Positions 30,245 to 41,148 of a stretch of 64,000 nt of DNA are shown here, in pieces. Both the position numbers and the translations under genes were made by a program. The DNA is from Lota lota (Eukaryota > Chordata > Actinopteri > Gadiformes > Lotidae). Numbering within the stretch: position 1 is the first letter of the stretch; each line of letters starts with the position of its first letter. Location of the stretch: contig JACYXH010000028.1 in the NCBI GenBank assembly GCA_026745465.1, positions 353,501 to 417,500 of the forward strand, read 5' to 3'. Below the pieces are notes generated by a model that had not been told where the DNA came from, searched no databases, and was given only the letters and a program-made list of their open reading frames with translations.

Positions 30245-31984
30245 GCCCTCGTTACAGCATTAGGGCCCTCGTTACAGCTTTAGGGCCCTCGTTACAGCCA
30301 CCAAGGCCCTCGTTACAGCCCCCAGGGCCCTCGCTACAGCCTCAAGGCCCTCGCTACAGCCCCCAGGGCCCTCGTTACAGCATTAGGGCCCTCGTTACAG
30401 CCCCCAGGGCCCTCGTTACAGCCCCCAGGGCCCTCGTTACAGCATTAGGGCCCTCGTTACAGCCCCCAGGGCCCTCGTTACAGCCCCCAGGGCCCTCGCT
30501 ACAGCCCCCAGGGCCCTCGCTACAGCCCCCAGGGCCCTCGTTACAGCCCCCAGGGCCCTCGTTACAGCCCCCAGGGCCCTCGTTACAGCATTAGGGCCCT
30601 CGTTACAGCCCCCAGGGCCCTCGTTACAGCATTAGGGCCCTCGTTACAGCCCCCAGGGCCCTCGTTACAGCATTAGGGCCCTCGTTACAGCCCCCAGGGC
30701 CCTCGTTACAGCATTAGGACCCTCGTTACAGCCCCCAGGGCCCTCGCTACAGCCCCCAGGGCCCTCGTTACAGCATTAGGGCCCTCGTTACAGCCCCCAG
30801 GGCCCTCGTTACAGCATTAGGGCCCTCGTTACAGCCCCCAGGGCCCTCGCTACAGCCCCCAGGGCCCTCGTTACAGCATTAGGGCCCTCGTTACAGCCCC
30901 CAGGGCCCTCGTTACAGCCCCCAGGGCCCTCGCTACAGCCCCCAGGGCCCTCGTTACAGCCCCCAGGGCCCTCGCTACAGCCCCCAGGGCCCTCGTTACA
31001 GCATTAGGGCCCTCGTTACAGCCCCCAGGGCCCTCGTTACAGCCCCCAGGGCCCTCGCTACAGCCCCCAGGGCCCTCGCTACAGCCCCCAGGGCCCTCGT
31101 TACAGCCCCCAGGGCCCTCGTTACAGCATTAGGGCCCTCGTTACAGCCCCCAGGGCCCTCGTTACAGCATTAGGGCCCTCGTTACAGCCCCCAGGGCCCT
31201 CGCTACAGCCCCTAGGGCCCTCGCTACAGCCCCCAGGGCCCTCGCTACAGCCCCCAGGGCCCTCGTTACAGCCCCCAGGGCCCTCGCTACAGCCCCCAGG
31301 GCCCTCGTTACACCCCCCAGGGCCCTCGCTACAGCATTAGGGCCCTCGTTACAGCCCCCAGGGCCCTCGTTACAGCCCCCAGGGCCCTCGCTACAGCCCC
31401 CAGGGCCCTCGCTACAGCCCCCAGGGCCCTCGTTACAGCCCCCAGGGCCCTCGTTACAGCATTAGGGCCCTCGTTACAGCCCCCAGGGCCCTCGTTACAG
31501 CATTAGGGCCCTCGTTACAGCCCCCAGGGCCCTCGCTACAGCCCCTAGGGCCCTCGCTACAGCCCCCAGGGCCCTCGCTACAGCCCCCAGGGCCCTCGTT
31601 ACAGCCCCCAGGGCCCTCGCTACAGCCCCCAGGGCCCTCGTTACACCCCCCAGGGCCCTCGCTACAGCATTAGGGCCCTCGTTACAGCCCCCAGGGCCCT
31701 CGTTACAGCCCCCAGGGCCCTCGTTACAGCATTAGGGCCCTCGTTACAGCCCCCAGGGCCCTCGTTACAGCCCCCAGGGCCCTCGTTACAGCATTAGGAC
31801 CCTCGTTACAGCCCCCAGGGCCCTCGTTACAGCCCCCAGGGCCCTCGCTACAGCCCCCAGGGCCCTCGTTACAGCCCCCAGGGCCCTCGCTACAGCCCCC
31901 AGGGCCCTCGTTACAGCATTAGGGCCCTCGTTACAGCATTAGGGCCCTCGTTACAGCCCCCAGGGCCCTCGTTACAGCCCCCAG
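30243..31984. repeat. 20/21-bp array (AGGGCCCTCGTTACAG), about 84 copies, with higher-order structure
   Basis: The core AGGGCCCTCG(T/C)TACAG is followed by CCCCC (21 bp) or CATT (20 bp). A rare TTACACCCCCC unit occurs at 31311 and 31644 in matching neighbourhoods, 333 bp apart, showing a block duplication of about 16 units. GGGCCC is palindromic in each unit. Confidence 0.95.
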
Positions 31985-32765
31985 CTCAAGGTTCAGGGCT
32001 GACCAGCCTGCTTACTTACACCTTCCAACGTTGCATTGATAAATTTTATTCTCCAACGCACACGCACATGTTCATACAGACAATACCGCTAACACACACA
32101 CACACGCACACGCACACTCACACACGCACACGCACATGTTCATACAGACAATATCGCTAACACACACACGCACACGCACACTCACACACACACATGCACA
32201 CACACACACACACACAACAGATTATAGATGACAAGTGTTCCCTCTCATTACGTCCTGGGAAGGGAGTCAGCTTCTGCACCTGTGACTGATGCCTAATGAC
32301 CCAGCACACAAGCAGGACCAAAATAGACCCGTGTGTGTGTTTGTGTATAACTTATGTTCAGCTATTGGTCATTCTGCATGAGTAGAGAAGTCCTGTGTTT
32401 CCTACAGATCATGTGAGCGCTGTCTGTTTGTTTTGTTTTAATTAATACCAATAAATACAATTATTTTGCATGAATTATAATGAAATCAGTTTTAGCTGTC
32501 GCGTCGCATTAAATCATCTAGATTGAGTTGTGTAAGAAAATAAAATGTTTCACTTTAGAGTTGACTTTTGAAAATGAAAGACCAAAACTAACTTACGGCC
32601 TTGGATCTGAAGGAAAGGAAATGCAAGCGCACAGCCATCATTCAAATGACTCATCCTCGCTTTCTCGTGTCGTTCAAACTCGTTTATCATCCCATCACCG
32701 CAGGACGTATAAACGTCAGGTCTGGACAGATCGTCAGGCTCACATTGTGATCTGATAGGCTGGAC
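31985..32765. other. Unique sequence with CA-rich tract (32084-32216)
   Basis: CACACGCACACGCACACTC units sit at 32084-32216, including a repeated CATGTTCATACAGACAAT. The remainder is unique and AT-rich. A plus frame at 32528-32755 has no recognisable identity. Confidence 0.5.
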
Positions 32766-33004
32766 CACATCCCGGGGGTCAGGCTCACATCCCGGGGGTC
32801 AGGCTCACATCCCGGGGGTCAGGCTCACATCCCGGGGGTCAGGCTCACATCCCGGGGGTCAGGCTCACATCCCGGGGGTCAGGCTCACATCCCGGGGGTA
32901 AGGCTCACATCCTGGGGGTCAGGCTCACATCCCGGGGGTCAGGCTCACATCCCGGGGGTCAGGCTCACATCCCGGGGGTCAGGCTCACATCCCGGGGGTC
33001 AGGC
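32766..33004. repeat. 20-bp minisatellite (TCACATCCCGGGGGTCAGGC), 12 copies
   Basis: Twelve units with only two point variants (GGGGGTAAGG and CATCCTGG). CCCGGG is palindromic in each unit. Confidence 0.95.
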
Positions 33005-33552
33005 CCACGTTGTGATCGGACTGCGTGGGTGAGGACCGCAGTTTGGGCGCCATGTGGCTACCGGCTACGTCATTAAAGCACGCCAGTGCCCACACAGAGC
33101 CCCCCTGACCCCTCCGCTATGCAGGGTGGGGTGAGGCTCAGCCATATTTACCCTGAAGATAGGTGGAGATAATTAGTAGATCTATGGTCCCCCGGTGGGG
33201 CGGTGTTCTCTGGCCCCCCCTCACAGGAACCCAACAGAACAACAAGACAAGGCTTCTCTTCCAGCCAGCAACATGTCAGCAGGCTCATTTTACCAGGATT
33301 CAAGATCAAGAACAATCACAAACATTGAAGTTGTATGAAGTGTAAATGAAGCCAAAAACCTGTTTATAATATGTAAATATGCATATTATTTATTTAGAAT
33401 CAATAATAAATTATAATAATTATATTATCTCATATTTCACTTTGGGGTCCCTTTGTTGCCAGTTCTGGTTTTGTATTCACCTCACTTGGGCCCACTTTAA
33501 TAGAAAGAAATGTAGCTTACCTTCTATGGCTTTAACTATGAGAGCAACAGAT
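33005..33552. other. Unique sequence, partly regulatory-like
   Basis: 33005-33180 is GC-rich and complex (GGCTACGTCATTAAAGC, GGAGATAATTAGTAG). The rest is AT-rich. No gene. Confidence 0.4.
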
Positions 33553-33553
33553 C

Positions 33554-33584
<31 letters not shown>

Positions 33585-33884
33585 ACACACACACTCACAC
33601 ACACTCACACACACTCACACTCAGACTCACAAACTCACACTCACACACACACACACACTCACACACACGCACACACACGCGCACACACACACACACTCAC
33701 ACACACACACACACACTCACACACACACTCACACACACTCACACACTCACACACACACACACTCACACTCACACACACACACTCACACACACTCACACAC
33801 ACTCACACTCACACACACTCACACACTCACACACACACACACACTCACACACACACTCACACACTCACACACACACACTCACAC
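33553..33884. repeat. CACACT/CA composite microsatellite
   Basis: CA tracts with frequent CT interruptions at irregular 6-18 nt spacing. Confidence 0.97.
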
Positions 33885-34528
33885 AGCAGGTGGTTTCCAC
33901 GGTTCCTCGGAGACGGTGTTGTGGCGTGCCCACTGTGGGCCGTGTCACCACAGGCTCCACTGCGTGCTTAATTGCCATTCTTTTTATCCTACTAATTATC
34001 AACACCGATTTACTTGTTTGAGCTCATTAGCATATTATGTTTGTATCGAGCGTCTCTGAGCAGAAAGGTTAAAAGTCACTCAGTTCTCAAAACAACTGGC
34101 TTTTTTAATTGCTATTAAAAGTAAGAATCGCAGTTAACTATTTTCCCTGTTGAACTTGTATGCCCAATCTTTTTTTACATTATTACATAAATAATAACGT
34201 TACTTTTGGTAGATGATGAGGACATCACTGACTAGAGCAGCAAAAACTGTAGAGCTGTCTTGACATGTGACCTGGCGATGACCTTGAAGAGGGATGATGG
34301 TTCCGTGAGTTCGCTTCATGCACACGCACCACGGCTGGCATCCATGGCCCTTGTGCTGTTGCCTTGGCAACATGCCACAGCACCTTCTAGTTGCCATGTG
34401 AAGTATTTAATATAGAGCTGATGAGGTTGTGTCTGTTCTTCATATTAACCTCATTCTTGTGCATTATGCGTGTGTTGCATCTATACATTAAGAATCAGCA
34501 ACGTGGGGTTTATACCCTCATCTGCAGT
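33885..34528. other. Unique sequence, candidate regulatory stretch (33940-34060)
   Basis: GCTTAATTGCCATTC, CTACTAATTATCAAC and GAGCTCATTAGCATATT lie in 100 nt, immediately after the CA repeat. No coding exon was recognised. Confidence 0.35.
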
Positions 34529-35352
34529 CCTACAGTCTGAACCTACAGTCCTACAGTCCTACAGTCCTACAGTCTGAACCTACAGTCCTACAGTCCTACA
34601 GTCTGAACCTACTGTCCTACAGTCCTACAGTCTGAACCTACAGTCCTACAGTCCTACTGTCTGAACCTACAGTCCTACAGTCCTACAGTCTGAACCTACA
34701 GTCCTACAGTCCTACAGTCTGAACCTACAGTCCTACAGTCCTACAGTCTGAACCTACAGTCCTACTGTCCTACAGTCTGAACCTACTGTCCTGCAGTCCT
34801 ACAGTCTGAACCTACAGTCCTACAGTCCTACAGTCTGAACCTACAGTACTACAGTCCTACAGTCTGAACCTACAGTCCTACAGTCCTACAGTTTGAACCT
34901 ACAGTCCTACAGTCCTACAGTCTGAACCTACTGTCCTACAGTTTGAACCTACAGTCCTGCAGTCATACAGTCTGAACCTACAGTACTACAGTCCTACAGT
35001 TTGAACCTACAGTCCTACAGTTTGAACCTACAGTCCTACAGTCTGAACCTACAGTCCAACAGTCCTACAGTTTGAACCTACAGTCCTACAGTCCTACAGT
35101 TTGAACCTACAGTTCTACAGTTTGAACCTACAGTCCAACAGTCCTACAGTTTGAACCTACAGTCCTACAGTCTGAACCTACAGTTCTACAGTTTGAACCT
35201 ACAGTCCAACAGTCCTACAGTCTGAACCTACAGTCCTACAGTTTGAACCTACAGTCCAACAGTCCAACAGTTTGAACTTACAGTCCAACAGTCCTACAGT
35301 CTGAACCTACAGTCCTACAGTCCTACAGTCTGAACCTACAGTCCTACAGTCT
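34529..35352. repeat. CCTACAGT-based array with TCTGAACCTACAGT units, about 0.8 kb
   Basis: Blocks of one or two CCTACAGT octamers are separated by CTGAACCTACAGT, giving periods of about 22-31 nt. TTTGAACC replaces TCTGAACC increasingly to the right, and CCAACAGT appears only in the right third. The array has diverged as a gradient. Confidence 0.95.
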
Positions 35353-35394
35353 GTGCTGCGAACAAGCATCTGGCACCAGCACTAGACCAGACTT

Positions 35395-35772
35395 TTGTAT
35401 GATGTTTTGGCTGATGCAGTGCAGAAGGAACGAGATAAACTAGGGGCTGATGCAGTGCAGAAGGAACGAGATAAACTAGGGGCTGATGCAGTGCAGAAGG
35501 AACAACGAGATAAACTAGGGGCTGATGCAGTGCAGAAGGAACGAGATAAACTAGGGGCTGATGCAGTGCAGAAGGAACGAGATAAACTAGGGGCTGATGC
35601 AGTGCAGAAGGAACAACGAGATAAACTAGGGGCTGATGCAGTGCAGAAGGAACGAGATAAACTAGGGGCTGATGCAGTGCAGAAGGAGCGAGATAAACTA
35701 GGGGCTGATGCAGTGCAGAAGGAGCGAGATAAACTAGGGGCTGATGGGAAACCGCGGCACCACATGGGATAA
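35395..35772 (+). repeat. 36/39-bp array with frame-preserving variation (12-residue ADAVQKERDKLG repeat)
   Basis: Nine units start at 35410, 35446, 35482, 35521, 35557, 35593, 35632, 35668 and 35704, with spacings 36,36,39,36,36,39,36,36,36. The plus frame from ATG 35395 is open for 125 codons and repeats ADAVQKERDKLG. The 39-nt units insert one codon (QKEQRDKLG). The only substitution, GAA to GAG in the last two units, is silent in this frame. The peptide is charged, heptad-poor and helix-prone. It ends GKPRHHMG before a TAA. The minus strand is also open, so coding is unproven. Confidence 0.9.
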
Positions 35773-36101
35773 CGGAGAGAAGGCTCAAGAGCCCTGACAC
35801 ACATCAGCACCCAGGTGACGGCCGAGAGGGAGGTAAGAGACGCTGATATAGGAGTGTGAGGGGGGGGGGGGGGGGGTGGTGCTGAGCTCTAGGTTTGAAA
35901 AAAGAGACAGACTGTCTGGAACTGGCTTCCTTGCCTTGACATTTCAGTGTCTGACCTGCAATTAAAACAGAAAGGCAAGGATAATGGCCCCTTTATTGGT
36001 TTCACTCACTGCCTTCTAGAGCTGGGGGGCCACACCCCTTCCTTTCACTGGCTGGCCCTGTCTGCCAGAAGACATTCATCTACCCAGAACACACCTTCAG
36101 G
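35746..36101. other. Unique sequence with poly-G run
   Basis: A 16-18 nt poly-G run lies at about 35860-35876. Nothing else was recognised. Confidence 0.45.
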
Positions 36102-36752
36102 GGGGGGGAGGAGCGAGAGGGGGAGAGAGAGAGACTACCCGGGGGGGGGGGGGGGGGGGGGGGTGAGAGAGGGACTACCCGGGGGGGGGGGGGGAGAGAG
36201 GGACTACCCGGGGGGGGGGGGGGGGAGGAGCGAGAGGGGGAGAGAGAGGGACTACCCGGGGGGGGGGGTGAGAGAGAGGGACTACCCGGGGGGGGGAGGG
36301 GGAGAGAGGGACTACCCGGGGGGGGGAGGGGGTGAGAGGGACTACCCGGGGGGGGGGGAAGGGGGAGAGAGGGACTACCCGGGGGGGGGGGGGGGGGGAG
36401 AGAGGGACTACCCGGGGGGGGAAGGGGGTGAGAGGGACTACCCGGGGGGGGGGGGGAAGGGGGAGAGAGGGACTACCCGGGGGGGGGGGGGGGGGGGGAG
36501 AGAGGGACTACCCGGGGGGGGAGGGGGTGAGAGGGACTACCCGGGGGGGGGGGGGGGGGGAGAGGGACTACCCGGGGGGGGGAGGGGGTGAGAGGGACTA
36601 CCCGGGGGGGGAAGGGGGAGAGAGGGACTACCCGGGGGGGGGAAGGGGGAGAGAGGGACTACCCGGGGGGGGGGAAGGGGGAGAGAGAGACTACCCGGGG
36701 GGGGGAAGGGGGAGAGAGAGACTACCCGGGGGGGGGGAAGGGGGAGAGAGGG
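36102..36752. repeat. G-rich minisatellite (GAGAGGGACTACCCG plus G run)
   Basis: About 22 units of GAGAGGGACTACCC followed by 7-20 G, with GAAGGGGGAGA or GAGGGGGTGA linkers. Unit length differs chiefly in the G run. It is strongly G-quadruplex prone on the plus strand, and the G-run lengths may be unreliable in assembly. Confidence 0.95.
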
Positions 36753-36882
36753 TGAGAGATATGTTCCTCTGTTATGTTCCCGGCCTGCTCTTGGTTTTGC
36801 AGAGGCCAACTTGGTTTGGTTGTGAGGCAAACATCTGACCGTCATCTGACCCATGCCAACATTCTCTTCTGCTGGGCAGCAG

Positions 36883-37172
36883 AACTGACAGAACCCCTTC
36901 TGTTCTATAGAGAACAGAACCCCTTCTGTTCTATAGAGAACAGAACCCCTTCTGTTCTATAGAGAACAGAACCCCTTCTGTTCTATAGGGAACAGAACCC
37001 CTTCTGTTCTATAGAGAACAGAACCCCTTCTGTTCTATAGGGAACAGAACCCCTTCTGTTCTATAGAGAACAGAACCCCTTCTGTTCTATAGAGAACAGA
37101 ACCCCTTCTGTTCTATAGGGAACAGAACCCCTTCTGTTCTATAGAGAACAGAACCCCTTCTGTTCTATAGAG
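36883..37172. repeat. 26-bp palindromic minisatellite, about 10 copies
   Basis: Each unit has AGAACAGAA and TTCTGTTCT around CCCC, joined by ATAG. Units differ only by AGAGAA/AGGGAA. AGAACA and TGTTCT are steroid-receptor half-sites, but spaced 10 nt (inverted) and 4 nt (everted). Confidence 0.95.
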
Positions 37173-37270
37173 ACAAATAAATGAAAGAAATATACACATG
37201 GAGGAACGTGATAGCCGGGTCAAAGAAATGCTTGAAGAAAACATTAAAAGAGTAAAAGCTTCTGATGCAC

Positions 37271-37582
<312 letters not shown>

Positions 37583-38280
37583 AGAACAGCACTGGTTGTG
37601 GTGTGTGAACGATGAGTCACATGGGTCACTTTTATGGTAATCCCTGAACATGCAGACCAGGCGTGTGTCAGAAGGGCCATTAGGCCTGCAACATATGTGC
37701 TAACACACATCTCCGTGCACACACATTAGGCTCTGGAAATGGGCCATGCTAAAGGTATTTTGTCCTTTAGTCCAATGGGCTTCGTGCAAGAGGGTGATTA
37801 TGAGCAAATGGTCGTGTAATGACGTGTTGGCTTAGCTAATGTCCCAACCAAATGTTCACTGCTTCAACAGAGCAATTTTCCTGAAAGATACCATAATGGA
37901 CGCGACTACCATTGGTCTTCAGGGCCAGAAAGCGAATGCATAATTTGAGGTAATATGTAGACATGGCCAGTCTGGCTGACACTAAATTACCTCAGGTATT
38001 CATAAACGGCTGGAAGGCCTGCTATATGATTTCATTAATGTTTAATAGCAGCGAGCATTAGTGTATGAAACAGTTTGCTATTTGTCCTCCAATCTAACGT
38101 GAAACATAAAAATTCACTATTCATGTCGTTCAAATATTTGTCTGCAATATTTCTATATAGTATGTCTTTACACCTCCTGTGAATATGACAATATTATTTA
38201 ATATGAAATATAATAAAAAAACGCGAACTATTAGAACAACAGTTACTTAGTTGACCACCTCAAATGTTCTTTATGTCCCA
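37583..38280. other. Unique sequence, candidate regulatory stretch (37780-38060)
   Basis: A dense set of AT-rich cores occurs in complex sequence: GGTGATTATGAGC, GCATAATTTGAGGTAAT, CTAAATTACCTCAG and ATTTCATTAATG. GAGGTAAT and ATTACCTC form an inverted pair about 45 nt apart. No gene was recognised. Confidence 0.4.
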
Positions 38281-38874
38281 TAGTTTGTCCATAAGGGGTG
38301 TATCTGTTAGTTTGTCCATAAGGGGTATATCTGTTCGTTTGTCCATAAGGGGTATATCTGTTTGTTTGTCCATAAGGGGTATATCTGTTAGTTTGTCCAT
38401 AAGGGGTATATCTGTTTGTTTGTCCATAAGGGGTATATCTGTTAGTTTGTCCATAAAGGGTATATCTGTTCGTTTGTCCATAAGGGGTATGTCTGTTAGT
38501 TTGTCCATAAGGGGTATATCTGTTAGTTTGTCCATAAGGGGCATATCTGTTAGTTTGTCCATAAGGGGTATATCTGTTAGTTTGTCCATAAGGGGTATAT
38601 CTGTTAGTTTGTCCATAAGGGGTATATCTGTTAGTTTGTCCATAAGGGGTATGTCTGTTAGTTTGTCCATAAGGGGTATATCTGTTAGTTTGTCCATAAG
38701 GGGCACATCTGTTAGTTTGTCCATAAGGGGTATATCTGTTAGTTTGTCCATAAGGGGTATATCTGTTAGTTTGTCCATAAGGGGTATGTCTGTTAGTTTG
38801 TCCATAAGGGGTATATCTGTTAGTTTGTCCATAAGGGGTATGTCTGTTAGTTTGTCCATAAGGGGGTATATCAT
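38281..38874. repeat. 27-bp minisatellite, 22 copies without indels
   Basis: The unit starts TAGTTTGTCCATAAGGGG and ends TATATCTGT; all 22 are 27 bp until one added G in the last. Both strands are open with 9-residue periods (SLSIRGISV plus, LMDKLTDIP minus). Variants fall in TAG/TCG/TTG and TATATC/TATGTC/CACATC. Confidence 0.95.
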
Positions 38875-40526
38875 CTCATTTCCTCATTAGGTTCTAACCC
38901 ATCATTTCACCATCAAATCCAGTTTCTATGATACACTGAGATCTTCCAGTTTGACCTCTGCAACAATAATATATTCATGGTGAACCAACATTATGGTATT
39001 AGATGTGATATTGAAATTGAGACCAAAATCGAATCAGGACCACTAAGCATTATGGGGGGCCACATTACTATTGCAGACACAGTTCATGTTGCTTTTAGTG
39101 AGAGAACCTACTTTCATGAACACAAATTCTTGTATTGCGACCATAATAAACCATCTCTGCTGCTCAGCCAAAATGAAAGTGCCATTAAAGAAATGCCTTT
39201 TAAAACCTTGTCAAACAAATGACAAAACCGTATACAGTCTGGCAAGGCTAACCTTCTATTGATTCCCAGGAATCCATTCTTGTTTCCTTCAGGCTTTCAT
39301 AAGCATAGCCTTCATTCTTCCCACTTCCACCCTCCGTTCGCTCTCTTTGTACTGCGAGCAAATCCAACTTTAGGTTTACATGTGTTCCAGATTTGCTACA
39401 GCCTGTTGTGTTGCTGATCTGCATTCTCACATGGAATGTGAAGCACATTTCACAACCTGACATCCTACCCTTCTTTACTCAAGCAAGTATCAACTATGTC
39501 TTCAAGCCAGGAAATATTCCCATCGTTTGTATTGTTACTAATAAAACTAAACTAAAATGGACTTCCACTTTAATAATATTAGTTTAGACGTGGCGTGGGA
39601 TGGAGACCCTGATTTCCTGGGTGGGTGGAACCATGGGCTGATTGCTTTTATTCTAGAGACATTTAGTATAAGTAGTATAAGTACATACATAGTATAAGTT
39701 ACTAAACTAGAACTAGTATGGTTTAGCAAAAGCAGAGAAGAGAAAAGTCATTTAGTTTAAAGGTTTGTAAATCAGATTTTCAATGTAAGATAGCATTTTC
39801 ATTTTATTGTTTAATTAATTGAATAATTTAGTTGATCTCCATCAGACTAACTAAATGCATGGTTTCTTTGGTCTGAAGCTGCTAGCAAGTATCAGAGGTA
39901 GAAGCATGTCATATTTTGACCAACTCCAACATTGTCATTAGATCTGGCTGAGAACTCCTGAATATTGACTACTCATGAGCTGCTGGTGTAAGAGCTAAAG
40001 CTAACCATTCCCCTCATCATTCCCTTTAATGGGAAGTCATAGAAAGTCTCACATGTTCCTCTTAGCATATTGTGGGTCCCTGAAGATAATTTCTCTGGAC
40101 TTCTGGTTTGAGAAGGTAGGTGTGTGTGTGTATGTGTGTGTAATTAATTATTCATTAACATAATTTATACTGAATACTTTACATTATTGGGCATTCAATT
40201 AAATGTGGTGCTAATCTCTACTAGGAGACATAAACTGTAATCCTTTTGTCCAGGAGATAAAGAAATTGAAAAGTAAAAGCGATGAATAAAGAATGTATGT
40301 GGTGATGTAATAAGAAACAACGTGGTGAACACAACACAGAAGTAACATCTTCTTGGTTGGAAGGAACCCCACACTTCTTCACAACTTCCCACCCGTTGTT
40401 GCCACAGTTACCTCTACGAGCACGACTCGCCACGGCGCCACGCTGGTTCACATGGCAACCGAGCTTTATCTGCCACCTGCCAAGGCAGCGAGAGCGTTGA
40501 GTCTCCTTCACAACAACACACATGTT
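38875..40526. other. Unique AT-rich sequence, no gene recognised
   Basis: No repeat beyond short GT. Plus frame 38977-39222 and minus frame 39248-39463 have no recognisable domains. Confidence 0.45.
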
Positions 40527-41148
40527 CAGCTGGACCAGCTGGGACCTAGTGGGTCAGCTGGACCAGCTGGGACCTAGTGGGTCAGCTGGACCAGCTGGGA
40601 CCTAGTGGGTCAGCTGGACCAGCTGGGACCTAGTGGGTCAGCTGGACCAGCTGGGACCTAGTGGGTCAGCTGGACCAGCTGGGACCTAGTGGGTCAGCTG
40701 GACCAGCTGGGACCTAGTGGGTCAGCTGGACCAGCTGGGACCTAGTGGGTCAGCTGGACCAGCTGGGACCTAGTGGGTCAGCTGGACCAGCTGGGACCTA
40801 GTGGGTCAGCTGGACCAGCTGGGACCTAGTGGGTCAGCTGGACCAGCTGGGACCTAGTGGGTCAGCTGGACCAGCTGGGACCTAGTGGGTCAGCTGGACC
40901 AGCTGGGACCTAGTGGGTCAGCTGGACCAGCTGGGACCTAGTGGGTCAGCTGGACCAGCTGGGACCTAGTGGGTCAGCTGGACCAGCTGGGACCTAGTGG
41001 GTCAGCTGGACCAGCTGGGACCTAGTGGGTCAGCTGGACCAGCTGGGACCTAGTGGGTCAGCTGGACCAGCTGGGACCTAGTGGGTCAGCTGGACCAGCT
41101 GGGACCTAGTGGGTCAGCTGGACCAGCTGGGACCTAGTGGGTCAGCTG
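40527..41148. repeat. 28-bp minisatellite, 22 seemingly identical copies with two CAGCTG E-boxes each
   Basis: The unit is CAGCTGGACCAGCTGGGACC plus TAGTGGGT. Register is exact (22 x 28 = 616 from 40527 to 41142) and I see no substitution. Two CAGCTG palindromes 3 nt apart occur per unit, 45 in all counting the last half unit. Confidence 0.97.

Noticed and set aside
36883-37172. Canonical glucocorticoid response elements
   Set aside because: The half-sites are present but never at the 3-nt inverted spacing that defines the element.
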